Assembly: GCA_947491755.1 (NCBI GenBank)
Contig: CANLKV010000002.1
Span: 434,001-498,000, forward strand
Direction: 5' to 3'
Length of the DNA: 64,000 bases
From: an uncultured Nonlabens sp.
GTDB lineage: Bacteria; Bacteroidota; Bacteroidia; Flavobacteriales; Flavobacteriaceae
Both the position numbers and the translations under genes were made by a program. Under the pieces are notes generated by a model that worked only from the letters and a program-made list of their open reading frames with translations, was not told the origin of the DNA and did not search any database. Below, in pieces: positions 52,994-62,198 of this stretch; the stretch's first letter is position 1, and every line of letters starts with the position of its first letter.

Positions 52994-53719
52994 ATGAAAA
53001 ATTTAATAGTAGTATGCATCGTCATATGTAACGCACACCTAATGAGCGCGCAGTGGTTTGGGAACAAACGTGTAAGCGGTAATGGCGATGTCATAACAAA
53101 AAATATAAACACAGATACCTATGATTCTATAAAGATAGAAGGATCCATGGATGCTATTTTAATTGATGGAAGAGAAGGTAAGATAAAAGTAGAGGCAGAA
53201 TCTAATCTACAGGAGTACATTGAAGTCACCAGTAAGGGAGGAAACCTTGTTGTTGAAATGAAAGATAACGTAAACATCAGTACACGTAAAGGCATTAAGG
53301 TTTATATCCCTGTTGAAAATGTAGAGTCTATAAGTCTAGCAGGAAGTGGCGATATTTATAGCGATCTTACCATACGTAACGATGATTTAAAGTTATCGAT
53401 TGCTGGAAGCGGCGATATCAACCTTACTACAGAGTCTAGAGCGCTTACTTTATTTGTAGCAGGAAGCGGTGATCTTAAAGTTGCTGGCCGTACAGAGCAG
53501 TTGGATGCAAATGTTGCAGGCAGCGGTGATATAAGCGCTTATAATTTAAAAGCTAATAATGTAAAGGCAAGTATTGCAGGTAGTGGCGATGTGTCTGTAT
53601 TTTGTAATGGTGGCAACTTACAAGCTAGTATTGTAGGGTCTGGAGACTTGCGCTATAAAGGGAAAACCAGCGGGATTAAAAAGAGCATCATGGGAAGCGG
53701 TGACATTACAAAAATGTAA
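52994..53719 (+). CDS. Head GIN domain (DUF2807) exported protein
   Basis: A 241-residue exported beta-helix. The signal peptide is short (MKNLIVVCIVICNAHLMSA). A GSGD motif repeats seven times at about 19-23 residue spacing (LAGSGDIY, IAGSGDIN, VAGSGDLK, VAGSGDIS, IAGSGDVS, IVGSGDLR, IMGSGDIT), the hallmark of DUF2807. It ends the four-gene ECF sigma operon, followed by a terminator. Probable surface or periplasmic beta-solenoid; ligand unknown. Confidence 0.9.
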   Translation: MKNLIVVCIVICNAHLMSAQWFGNKRVSGNGDVITKNINTDTYDSIKIEGSMDAILIDGREGKIKVEAESNLQEYIEVTSKGGNLVVEMKDNVNISTRKGIKVYIPVENVESISLAGSGDIYSDLTIRNDDLKLSIAGSGDINLTTESRALTLFVAGSGDLKVAGRTEQLDANVAGSGDISAYNLKANNVKASIAGSGDVSVFCNGGNLQASIVGSGDLRYKGKTSGIKKSIMGSGDITKM

Positions 53720-53744
53720 TTGGATTTTAAGAAAAGTCATTCAG

Positions 53745-53781
53745 AAATGCGTGTAAGTGAATATAACTCTTGCACGCATTT
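53745..53781 (+). terminator. Terminator of the ECF sigma operon
   Basis: 13-bp stem, 53745-53757 with 53769-53781 (one G-U pair), loop 11, then TTG TTTT. 25 bases after the DUF2807 stop. Confidence 0.7.
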
Positions 53782-53845
53782 TGTTTTGGGGTTAACACAA
53801 TAATGCACAGAACTGCTGAATGTACTTTTAACAATTTATTTAGTT

Positions 53846-53853
53846 TATTTTTG
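53846..53853 (+). promoter_or_regulatory. -7 box of the CDP-alcohol phosphatidyltransferase gene
   Basis: TATTTTTG, exact TAnnTTTG, 23 bases before ATG 53877; TTTTA 16 bases upstream may act as -33. Confidence 0.45.
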
Positions 53854-53876
53854 CATTTTGAAACCCAACCATTCAA

Positions 53877-54644
53877 ATGTCAAAATTACCGCCACAATAC
53901 CAGTTCATTGATTTATCAGATTATGGCCGCGCTGGCGGTAAATGGATTGCACAGGCCTTACAAGAAACTCGCTTTACCCCTATTCATGTGACTCTTACTT
54001 TTGTATTGAGTGGAGTTATCGCGGTGTATTGTATGCTTAATGGATTTTATTCGCAGGCCGCCTTTTTCTTAATTTTAAAATCGATAATTGATGCGGCAGA
54101 TGGGGAGCTGGCACGACTTAAAAACACGCCGTCTTACGTAGGCCGGTATTTAGATTCCGTTTGTGATTTGTTGCTCAATCTGGTGTTTTTATGTACCATT
54201 ACTTATATAACAAACACATCGTACTTATGGACCGTACTCGCTTTTGTAGGCTTACAACTGCAAGGCACGTTGTACAATTATTATTATGTAATCTTGCGCA
54301 ATAGAGTACAGGGGGATCGTACCAGCCGTGTGCGAGAAAATGTAAGGCCCGTAGCCTTACCTGGTGAAAGTCAGCGATCAGTCACTTTTTTTCATACACT
54401 TTACCGCAGTTTATACGGCGCATTTGACTGGATTATATTTAAGTTGGATCGCCATGCAGCCCAATCAAAGCCTTTTCCTAGCTGGTTTATGACACTCTTA
54501 TCCGTATACGGACTGGGTTTTCAATTGCTAATCATGGCTCTATTGTTAGTAATCGATTTGCCCCATTTTATCATACCCGTTTTGCTTGCTATGACAGGTT
54601 TTATAGCAGTTTTCATAGGAATACGTAGAATTTTTCTTAAATAA
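53877..54644 (+). CDS. CDP-alcohol phosphatidyltransferase
   Basis: A 255-residue membrane enzyme that joins a CDP-linked lipid to an alcohol. The full family motif is present: D-x2-DG-x2-AR-x8-G-x3-D-x3-D in DAADGELARLKNTPSYVGR then YLDSVCD. About six helices. Alcohol acceptor unknown; candidates are inositol-, glycerol- or choline-type head groups. Convergent with the MFS gene, stops 1 base apart. Confidence 0.92.
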   Translation: MSKLPPQYQFIDLSDYGRAGGKWIAQALQETRFTPIHVTLTFVLSGVIAVYCMLNGFYSQAAFFLILKSIIDAADGELARLKNTPSYVGRYLDSVCDLLLNLVFLCTITYITNTSYLWTVLAFVGLQLQGTLYNYYYVILRNRVQGDRTSRVRENVRPVALPGESQRSVTFFHTLYRSLYGAFDWIIFKLDRHAAQSKPFPSWFMTLLSVYGLGFQLLIMALLLVIDLPHFIIPVLLAMTGFIAVFIGIRRIFLK

Positions 54645-54645
54645 A

Positions 54646-55962
54646 TTACTGTTTTACTAGGACTGCTTTAATCTTTGGAACACGCAGCAAGAGTATAATC
54701 CCTATCACAAAAAATACCACCAGAAATAAAATACTACCTCGCATGGACCCGGTCCATTCCCCTACTACTGCAAATAAGAGCATGCCTATAACGATCCCTA
54801 TTTTTTCTGCTACATCATAAAAACTAAAATAAGAGGCTGTATCTGTGCTTTGAGCGGGAATCATTTTTGAGTAGGTACTGCGCGATAAAGACTGGATAGA
54901 ACCCATAACAAAACCTACAAAAGCAGCGGTAATATAAAACTGCATGGGTGTGGTTACAAAATATCCGTAGATACATACTATCGCCCAAACGCTGTTGATA
55001 CCTATCAAAACGTTAATGTTTCCATGCTTTCGCGAAAGCGAACTAGCGATATACGCTCCTGCAATTGCCACCAGTTGAATAAGTAGAATCGAAACGATAA
55101 GACCTGTTGTGGCTCCGCCCTCTCCCCATTCTACCTCTTCAGTACCAAAGTAGGTCGCTACAAGCATCACTGTTTGTACCGCCATACTATAAATGAAAAA
55201 AGCGTACAAATAGCGCTTCATTTGAAGATTATTTCCCAACTCCCTCCAGATTTTGATAAGCTCCTTGAAGCCATTTGTAAAAATGTTAGTCACCTTACTG
55301 CTATCTTTTTTAGTGCCCTCTGGCAAATAAGCATAGGTATACTGGGCAAAACCTATCCACCATAACCCCACTAACACAAATGATATTTGTGTAGGTAAGG
55401 CAGCATCATCAAAAAATCCTCCTTGTATCAAGACCAGACAAATGATAAGTAAGAGAACACTACCTATATACCCCATAGAAAAACCTTTTGCGCTTACGCG
55501 GTCTTGCTGCTCTGGATAAGCTACGTCTGGTAAATAAGAGTTGTAAAATACCAAGGACCCCCAAAATCCAACTAGAGCCAGTAGGTAAAGCAATAAACTG
55601 AACCACAAATAATCAAAGCTAAAGAAAGCCAGACCTATACTGCATATCCCACCCATGTAACAGAAAAGTTTGAGCAATTGTTTTTTCTTTCCAGAGTAAT
55701 CTGCAACCCCAGAAAGTATGGGCGATATGAAACTTACAATCAAAAAAGCTAGCGCAGTGGTGATGATAATTATAGTCTCATTATTCATGTTTTGAAAAAC
55801 AACAGGAACATTTCCAGATGTATAAGCAGCATTGCTGATAGCGCTATAATAGATAGGGAATATCGCACTAGCAATAACTAGAGAATAAACAGAGTTTGCC
55901 CAGTCGTAAAATGCCCAAGCATTTAATAATTTACGGTGGCCACGTGGGTAGATTGATTGCAT
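54646..55962 (-). CDS. UMF1/Atg22-like MFS transporter
   Basis: A 438-residue carrier with 12 helices. Start YPRGHRKLLNAWAFYDWANSVYSLVIASAIFPIYY and LPDVAYPEQQDRVSAKGFSMGYIGS are characteristic of UMF1-type MFS proteins (Atg22-like vacuolar amino-acid carriers). A palindrome copy (55025-55040) is inside the gene and encodes SSLSRKH. The start codon adjoins the T tract of the terminator of the upstream protease gene. Confidence 0.9.
   Translation of the reverse strand: MQSIYPRGHRKLLNAWAFYDWANSVYSLVIASAIFPIYYSAISNAAYTSGNVPVVFQNMNNETIIIITTALAFLIVSFISPILSGVADYSGKKKQLLKLFCYMGGICSIGLAFFSFDYLWFSLLLYLLALVGFWGSLVFYNSYLPDVAYPEQQDRVSAKGFSMGYIGSVLLLIICLVLIQGGFFDDAALPTQISFVLVGLWWIGFAQYTYAYLPEGTKKDSSKVTNIFTNGFKELIKIWRELGNNLQMKRYLYAFFIYSMAVQTVMLVATYFGTEEVEWGEGGATTGLIVSILLIQLVAIAGAYIASSLSRKHGNINVLIGINSVWAIVCIYGYFVTTPMQFYITAAFVGFVMGSIQSLSRSTYSKMIPAQSTDTASYFSFYDVAEKIGIVIGMLLFAVVGEWTGSMRGSILFLVVFFVIGIILLLRVPKIKAVLVKQ
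55025..55040. repeat. Dispersed palindrome, 1 mismatch
   Basis: TGCTTTCGCGAAAGCG inside the MFS gene at 54646-55962. Confidence 0.9.
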
Positions 55963-55966
55963 AAAA

Positions 55967-55988
55967 AAAGGGTCGTTAAGAACCCTTT
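55967..55988 (-). terminator. Terminator of the M48/YtxJ operon, ending at the MFS start codon
   Basis: Minus-strand stem 55967-55973/55982-55988 with loop 8, then a run of T leading straight into the MFS ATG. A TACTTTTA possible -7 box lies just upstream on the same strand. Confidence 0.7.
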
Positions 55989-56011
55989 AAAAGTATAGTT
56001 TTATGGCAGAA

Positions 56012-56830
56012 CTATTTGAAACTAGTCACACCATATTTTGCAGCCTCGGCTGCGGCGATAGGTGCCAGTTCTGTAAGGTTTTGAATACGAGAATCATTTG
56101 ATGGGTGAGTGCTCATAAATTGAGGCGGTGCTTGCCCACCACTATTTGCTTTCATACGTCGCCACAATTCTGCTCCTTCATAGGGATCATATCCTGCAAT
56201 TGCAGTAAGAATTAATCCTATTTTATCCGCCTCGGCCTCGCTGGCTCTTGAGAAAGGTAAAATAGCGCCATACTGTGCCCCTAGCCCATAAGCTTGTCCT
56301 ATAATTGCTTGGGTGGTTTGACTTTCGCCGCTAGCAGCTACTGACACCAGCGCCCCTCCTATCTGAGCTGCTTGTGCTCTACTCATACGTTGTGCACCAT
56401 GATTTGCAAGTGCATGTGCCACCTCGTGTCCCATGATTACCGCAACACCAGTTTCTGTCTCTGCTATTGGAAGAATTCCTGTGTAGAAAGCAATCTTCCC
56501 GCCTGGCATGGCCCATGCGTTGACCTGATCGTCATTAATTAAATTATACTCCCACTCATAACCATCTAAATATTCTGGGTGACCTAGAGCATTGAGCCAC
56601 TTTTCGGCTGCGACTTTAATATTTTGACCTACCCGCTTGATCATAGCTGCCTCTTCTGTATTGCGTACCACATTACTCTCCCCTAGTACTTGATTGTATT
56701 GAGCAAAGGCGGTAGGAAATATGTTTTCATTACCTACAAAATTGAAGGTCTTTTTTCCCGTAAAGACATTAGTTTTACAAGAAAATAACAGCAAGCTAGC
56801 TGTTAACAGAGTTATACGAGTGATTTTCAT
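56012..56830 (-). CDS. M48 family metalloprotease, lipoprotein
   Basis: A 272-residue zinc protease: lipoprotein signal MKITRITLLTASLLLFSC, HEVAHALANHG is the HExxH motif and ASEAEADKIGLILTAIAGYDP supplies the third ligand Glu. Like BepA/LoiP, such enzymes act on outer-membrane protein quality. Downstream of YtxJ, 11 bases apart, so co-transcribed. Confidence 0.92.
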   Translation of the reverse strand: MKITRITLLTASLLLFSCKTNVFTGKKTFNFVGNENIFPTAFAQYNQVLGESNVVRNTEEAAMIKRVGQNIKVAAEKWLNALGHPEYLDGYEWEYNLINDDQVNAWAMPGGKIAFYTGILPIAETETGVAVIMGHEVAHALANHGAQRMSRAQAAQIGGALVSVAASGESQTTQAIIGQAYGLGAQYGAILPFSRASEAEADKIGLILTAIAGYDPYEGAELWRRMKANSGGQAPPQFMSTHPSNDSRIQNLTELAPIAAAEAAKYGVTSFK

Positions 56831-56841
56831 AAATGGGAATA

Positions 56842-57237
56842 TTAGATAAGTTGTTGGATTTTTTTTACATCAATACCATGATGACTTTCTGTATGAATAA
56901 CTTGTTGATCCTTTAACACAATTACTTGAGGGGATTGATGGGTTACATTTAATTCCTCTGCTATCGCATTACTTACTTCTCTATAAGACAATAAGTCTAA
57001 TAAATAATAAGTAACATCTTGATCTAGGTTTTCATACCCACTTTCAAAGCTATTAAGTGCCATTCTTGAAATACCACAACGTGTACTGTGTTTAAATATA
57101 ACCTTGGTTTTAAGATTTGAATTCTTAACAAGATTATGTAATTGATCGATAGATTCAAGGGACTCCCATTGAATGCCTTTAATTTCCTCCTTGGCAATGT
57201 CTCGTTGAGACTTGAATAATTTGTCCATGAATCCCAT
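56842..57237 (-). CDS. Bacillithiol system YtxJ-like protein
   Basis: A 131-residue thioredoxin-like monothiol protein. The active-site segment VIFKHSTRCGISRMALNSFE with one Cys is the YtxJ signature; HQSPQVIVLKDQQVIHTESHHGI holds the conserved Pro. YtxJ is tied to bacillithiol redox, common in Bacteroidota. Starts at Met1 or Met4. A TATATTTG box is 23 bases upstream. Confidence 0.88.
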   Translation of the reverse strand: MGFMDKLFKSQRDIAKEEIKGIQWESLESIDQLHNLVKNSNLKTKVIFKHSTRCGISRMALNSFESGYENLDQDVTYYLLDLLSYREVSNAIAEELNVTHQSPQVIVLKDQQVIHTESHHGIDVKKIQQLI

Positions 57238-57260
57238 AACAATCCTACTTTTAGCGATAA

Positions 57261-57268
57261 CAAATATA
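57261..57268 (-). promoter_or_regulatory. -7 box of the ytxJ-M48 operon
   Basis: TATATTTG, exact match on the minus strand, 23 bases before ATG 57237. Confidence 0.5.
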
Positions 57269-57400
57269 CATGATGGCAGATTTAAAATTATTAATTCTTT
57301 AATAAAGCGACATTATGTCTGATTTGACTTGTAAATCAACTGACTATTTGTCAATCAATCGTTTGGTACATGCTTTGACTTAGTTAAGAAAACGAAAATT

Positions 57401-60010
57401 ATGAATACAAATAAACTCACTATAAAATCGCAAGAGGCGTTGCAGCAAGCGCAACAAATCGCACAAGAATTAGGACATCAAATTATAGAAAACTCACACA
57501 TTTTCAAGGCTATAACTCAGGTAGATGAAAATGTACTGCCTTTCTTGTTTAAAAAATTGAACGTCAATCTAATTCTAATTAACAAACTAATTGAGAGTCA
57601 GTTGCAGTCTTTACCTAAAGTGGAAGGTGTTGATTTGCAGTTTTCAAGAGAATCGAGCCAAGTGTTAAATAACGCTATCTCCATCGCTAACAAAATGAAT
57701 GATGAGTTTGTGTCTATTGAGCATTTGCTGCTGAGCATCTTTGATAGCAAGTCAAAAACAGCACAAATACTGAAAGATCAAGGATTGCGAGAAAAAGATT
57801 TAAAAGCAGCGATTGATGAATTAAGACAAGGAGAAAGAATCACCTCACAAAGTGCTGAGGAAACTTATAACAGCTTAAATAAGTACGCTAAAAATCTTAA
57901 TGAACTAGCAGACAAAGGAAAGCTGGATCCCGTAATAGGACGTGATGAGGAAATACGTAGAATTTTACAAATTTTATCCCGCCGTACTAAAAATAACCCC
58001 ATGCTTGTGGGCGAGCCTGGAGTAGGTAAAACCGCTATTGCCGAGGGTCTTGCACATCGCATCGTCGCTGGTGATATTCCAGAAAACTTAAAAAACAAGC
58101 AAATTTATTCGCTCGACATGGGAGCGCTTATCGCCGGAGCAAAATACAAAGGTGAGTTTGAAGAGCGTTTAAAGGCGGTAATTAAAGAGGTGACCAGCAG
58201 CGATGGTGATATCGTTTTATTTATAGACGAGATCCACACACTAGTGGGTGCCGGCGGTGGCGAGGGCGCTATGGATGCTGCAAATATTTTGAAACCTGCG
58301 CTCGCGCGTGGAGAACTTAGAGCTATCGGTGCCACCACGCTTGATGAATATCAAAAGTATTTTGAAAAGGATAAAGCTCTAGAGAGACGCTTTCAAAAAG
58401 TGCAAGTAAGTGAACCCGATACCGAAAGTGCGGTATCTATACTGCGCGGTATAAAGGAAAAATACGAGACTCATCACAAGGTGCGAATCATGGATGAGGC
58501 GATCATCGGTGCTGTAGAACTTTCACAACGTTATATTACAAACAGATTTTTACCAGATAAAGCGATCGACCTAATGGACGAGGCTGCTTCAAAACTGCGT
58601 ATGGAGATCAATTCAAAGCCTGAAGAGTTAGACGTGCTGGACCGAAAGATCATGCAAATAGAAATAGAGATCGAGGCTATCAAACGAGAGAAAGATGAAG
58701 TAAAACTCAAAACATTGCGCAGTGAATTAGCTAATCTTAAAGAGGAACGCAATGAATTAAATGCACAATGGGAAAATGAGAAAGAAGTCGTTGATAATAT
58801 TCAAAACGCCAAAACTGATATTGAAAACTATAAATTAGAAGCAGAACGTGCAGAGCGCGAGGGGGATTATGGTAAAGTAGCAGAGCTGCGGTACGGTAAG
58901 ATTAAAGAAAGTCAAGAACGTCTTGAAGCACTGCAATCACAAGTGCAAAACAGCGATCAATCTAAATCCTTAATTCAAGAGGAAGTTACCTATGATGATA
59001 TTGCAGAGGTAGTTGCAAAATGGACGGGTATACCCGTTACAAAAATGCTGCAAAGTGAGCGGGAAAAACTTCTTAAACTAGAGGATGAATTACATAAAAG
59101 AGTCGTAGGACAGCAGGAAGCGATAATTGCGGTGAGTGATGCAGTACGACGCAGCCGTGCTGGATTACAGGACCAGAAAAAACCTGTAGGGTCCTTTTTA
59201 TTTCTAGGTACTACGGGTGTAGGAAAAACCGAACTTGCAAAAGCGCTAGCTGAGTATTTATTCAACGATGATAACGCGATGACACGTATAGATATGAGTG
59301 AGTATCAAGAACGTCATAGTGTAAGTCGCCTAGTAGGTGCCCCTCCAGGATACGTGGGCTATGATGAGGGCGGACAGCTTACAGAGGCTGTAAGACGCAA
59401 ACCCTATAGCGTCATTTTACTGGACGAGATTGAAAAAGCGCATTCAGATACGTTTAATATATTACTTCAAGTGCTGGATGAGGGCCGTTTGACAGATAAT
59501 AAAGGTAGGGTGGCAGACTTTAAAAACAGCATCATCATTATGACTTCAAACATGGGTGCAGATGTCATTCAAGAAAAATTTGAAAATCATAATGGAGATC
59601 TAGAAAGTACAATGGAAGCTGCAAAAATTGAAGTTTTGGCGGCATTAAAGCAAAGAGTTCGCCCTGAGTTTATAAACCGTATAGACGACATTGTTATGTT
59701 TACCCCTTTGACCGAGAGCGATATCACTCAAGTGGTAGAACTACAGCTTAAAGGAGTTACAAAAATGTTAGCCCAGCAGGGAATTGTTATTGACACCACA
59801 ACCCAGGCGATTCAATTACTAGCTCAGTTAGGTTATGATCCGCAATATGGAGCAAGACCAGTAAAAAGAGTCTTACAGAAACTTATATTAAATGAGCTAT
59901 CAAAAAAGATCCTTTCTAGCGATGTCACAGCAGATGATATCATCTTGATTGACGCATTTGAGAGCGAGATTGTTTTTAGGAATGAAAGTAAAAACGTAGT
60001 TGTAGATTAA
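57401..60010 (+). CDS. clpB: Protein disaggregase ClpB
   Basis: An 869-residue Hsp100. The Clp N-terminal repeats (residues 1-140) are followed by AAA1 with Walker [10 protein letters not shown] near 207, the long coiled-coil middle domain (about 400-520, rich in Glu/Lys), and AAA2 with Walker [10 protein letters not shown] and [10 protein letters not shown]. It rescues aggregates with DnaK. No CIRCE element or HrcA box was seen upstream. Confidence 0.97.
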   Translation: MNTNKLTIKSQEALQQAQQIAQELGHQIIENSHIFKAITQVDENVLPFLFKKLNVNLILINKLIESQLQSLPKVEGVDLQFSRESSQVLNNAISIANKMNDEFVSIEHLLLSIFDSKSKTAQILKDQGLREKDLKAAIDELRQGERITSQSAEETYNSLNKYAKNLNELADKGKLDPVIGRDEEIRRILQILSRRTKNNPMLVGEPGVGKTAIAEGLAHRIVAGDIPENLKNKQIYSLDMGALIAGAKYKGEFEERLKAVIKEVTSSDGDIVLFIDEIHTLVGAGGGEGAMDAANILKPALARGELRAIGATTLDEYQKYFEKDKALERRFQKVQVSEPDTESAVSILRGIKEKYETHHKVRIMDEAIIGAVELSQRYITNRFLPDKAIDLMDEAASKLRMEINSKPEELDVLDRKIMQIEIEIEAIKREKDEVKLKTLRSELANLKEERNELNAQWENEKEVVDNIQNAKTDIENYKLEAERAEREGDYGKVAELRYGKIKESQERLEALQSQVQNSDQSKSLIQEEVTYDDIAEVVAKWTGIPVTKMLQSEREKLLKLEDELHKRVVGQQEAIIAVSDAVRRSRAGLQDQKKPVGSFLFLGTTGVGKTELAKALAEYLFNDDNAMTRIDMSEYQERHSVSRLVGAPPGYVGYDEGGQLTEAVRRKPYSVILLDEIEKAHSDTFNILLQVLDEGRLTDNKGRVADFKNSIIIMTSNMGADVIQEKFENHNGDLESTMEAAKIEVLAALKQRVRPEFINRIDDIVMFTPLTESDITQVVELQLKGVTKMLAQQGIVIDTTTQAIQLLAQLGYDPQYGARPVKRVLQKLILNELSKKILSSDVTADDIILIDAFESEIVFRNESKNVVVD

Positions 60011-60030
60011 TTAAAAAGTGGTGGGAATGA

Positions 60031-60046
60031 CGCTTTCGCGAAAGCG
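60031..60046. repeat. Dispersed palindrome, exact
   Basis: Exact copy 20 bases after the clpB stop. Confidence 0.95.
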
Positions 60047-60214
60047 TGATTCAATCATAACGCATCAATAGCCTGAATCTTTGTCAAATTGATTCAGACT
60101 ATTTGCATTTATCTAGGTATAAAATTTTTGCGATTATTGATATTTATGACCTTATAAAATAAGCGTTGTCCAACTGCAGATCTTTCACTATTTTGCATAT
60201 TATATTCCATATTT

Positions 60215-61993
60215 ATGCAAATCAAACGACTTTTTGACTTCCCATATCATCAGCTTGAGAAATATCCTAGAGCCGATGCCTTAGTAACAAAGAAATCAGG
60301 TATTTGGGAAAAAACTTCCACTCAGTCCTTTGTGGATCAAGCGAGGGCAGTTTCTAGAGGTTTGATGCATTTAGGCATCAAAAAGAACGATAAAGTGGCG
60401 CTTATTTCAAGTGTTAATCGTACAGAGTGGAATATTATGGATATAGGGATAATGCAGGCTGGAGCGCAGGATGTGCCTATTTATCCTACAATTTCTAAGG
60501 AAGAGTACGCCTATGTACTCAATCACAGTGAGTCAAAGATGGTATTTGTCTCTGACCAGGAGGTTTATGACAAGGTGGTATCAATTATGGCAGATGTACC
60601 TAGTCTCACAGCGGTTTATAGCTTTGATGATATTGCCGGTTGTGCCAGCTGGGAAGAAGTTAAAAAAGCGGGCGCGTCTATGGAGCTGGATGCTGCTCTT
60701 GATGCTATGATGGATTCTATTGATGAGGATGATCTGGCTACCTTAATATATACCTCTGGAACAACAGGTAAACCAAAAGGGGTGATGCTGTCTCACAAAA
60801 ATATTGCGAGTAATGCAATCAATTCTGAAACTAGATTGCCTATCATCCACGGTACTTCTACCGCTCTTAGTTTCTTACCTATATGCCATATTTACGAGCG
60901 CATGCTGCACTATTTATATATCTACACAGGCTGTGGTATCTATTTTGCAGAATCGCTCGAGACTATATCGGACAACTTAAAGGAGGTAAAGCCCGAAGTA
61001 ATGAGCGCCGTACCGCGTTTGTTAGAAAAGGTATATGATAAAATCATTGCAAAAGGGACTGATCTTGAAGGCGTTAAAAAGAAATTGTTCTTCTGGGCAG
61101 TAGAGTTAGGCCTGCAATGGGAGCCCTATGGTAAAAATGGCTGGTGGTACGAGACACAACTCAAACTAGCTCGCAAATTGATTTTTTCAAAATGGCAGGA
61201 AGCACTAGGTGGTAATTTAAAGGCTATTGCTAGCGGTAGTGCAGCGCTACAACCACGACTAGCACGAGTTTTTAATGCGGCAGGCGTTCCAGTTATGGAA
61301 GGTTATGGATTAACAGAAACTAGTCCAGTAATTTCAGTAAACGATATGCGCAATGGTGGTTTCAAAATAGGCACAGTAGGTAAAATGTTGCCAGAAACTG
61401 ATGTGCAAATTGCAGAAGATGGTGAGATTATTATCAATGGTCCACAGCGTATGCTAGGCTATTATAAAGACGAAGAAAAAACTAAAGAGGCCATCGATGA
61501 GAACGGTTATTTCCATACAGGGGACATAGGCGAGATCGATGCAGAAGGATTTCTAAAAATAACAGATCGTAAAAAAGAGATTTTCAAAACCTCCGGAGGA
61601 AAATATGTGGCTCCTCAATTGATTGAAAACACTATGAAACAAAGCCGTTTTATAGAACAAATCATGGTGATAGGAGAAGGTGAGAAAATGCCAGCCGCAT
61701 TTATACAGCCTAACTTTGAATTTCTAGGAGACTGGGCAAAACGTAAAAACATTGCTTATAATAATTTTGATGAACTTATTGCAAATGAACAAGTGATCAA
61801 TCGCTTCCAGCGAGAGGTAGATGAGTACAATCAAAAATTTGGTAAATGGGAAAGGGTTAAGCGTTTTGAATTAACAAGTGAGGTATGGAGTATTGAAGAA
61901 GGACACCTCACTCCTACCATGAAATTAAAACGGCGCGTCATTAAGGAGCGCTACAAGGATCTTTACAATAAGATTTATAATGAGAAAATCTAA
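60215..61993 (+). CDS. Long-chain acyl-CoA synthetase (AMP-forming)
   Basis: A 592-residue adenylate-forming ligase. The P-loop motif is LIYTSGTTGKPKGVMLSHKN, the linker motif EGYGLTETSPVIS, and FHTGDIGEIDAEGFLKITDRKKEIFKTSGGKYVAP is the hinge/motif III. FadD15-type length; activates fatty acids to CoA thioesters. A single gene with its own terminator. Confidence 0.94.
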   Translation: MQIKRLFDFPYHQLEKYPRADALVTKKSGIWEKTSTQSFVDQARAVSRGLMHLGIKKNDKVALISSVNRTEWNIMDIGIMQAGAQDVPIYPTISKEEYAYVLNHSESKMVFVSDQEVYDKVVSIMADVPSLTAVYSFDDIAGCASWEEVKKAGASMELDAALDAMMDSIDEDDLATLIYTSGTTGKPKGVMLSHKNIASNAINSETRLPIIHGTSTALSFLPICHIYERMLHYLYIYTGCGIYFAESLETISDNLKEVKPEVMSAVPRLLEKVYDKIIAKGTDLEGVKKKLFFWAVELGLQWEPYGKNGWWYETQLKLARKLIFSKWQEALGGNLKAIASGSAALQPRLARVFNAAGVPVMEGYGLTETSPVISVNDMRNGGFKIGTVGKMLPETDVQIAEDGEIIINGPQRMLGYYKDEEKTKEAIDENGYFHTGDIGEIDAEGFLKITDRKKEIFKTSGGKYVAPQLIENTMKQSRFIEQIMVIGEGEKMPAAFIQPNFEFLGDWAKRKNIAYNNFDELIANEQVINRFQREVDEYNQKFGKWERVKRFELTSEVWSIEEGHLTPTMKLKRRVIKERYKDLYNKIYNEKI

Positions 61994-61997
61994 AATT

Positions 61998-62025
61998 AAA
62001 AGGTCGCTGTTAATGGCGGCCTTTT
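61998..62025 (+). terminator. Terminator after the acyl-CoA synthetase
   Basis: 10-bp stem (61998-62007 with 62016-62025, one G-U pair), loop 8, ending in TTTTT. Starts 4 bases after the stop. Confidence 0.85.
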
Positions 62026-62198
62026 TAATAGATATCAAGTCGTTACAGAAATGTATTAAATAGTTTAATTTTAAAAACGGACTTGGTTTAAATAAACTAA
62101 CCTCATATTTGTATACTACTATAAGGTAGTTACAATCAGAAAGAATAGTAATAGAAATATCGTTATTATTAAGCGATAAAGCATTAAAAACCGATTAT

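Noticed and set aside
7905..60046. The palindrome as a family of terminators
   Set aside because: No T tract follows most copies, it lies inside genes, and real terminators in the window have different stems.
207..60046. The palindrome as a CRISPR or tandem repeat
   Set aside because: Copies are single and kilobases apart, with no spacers or leader.
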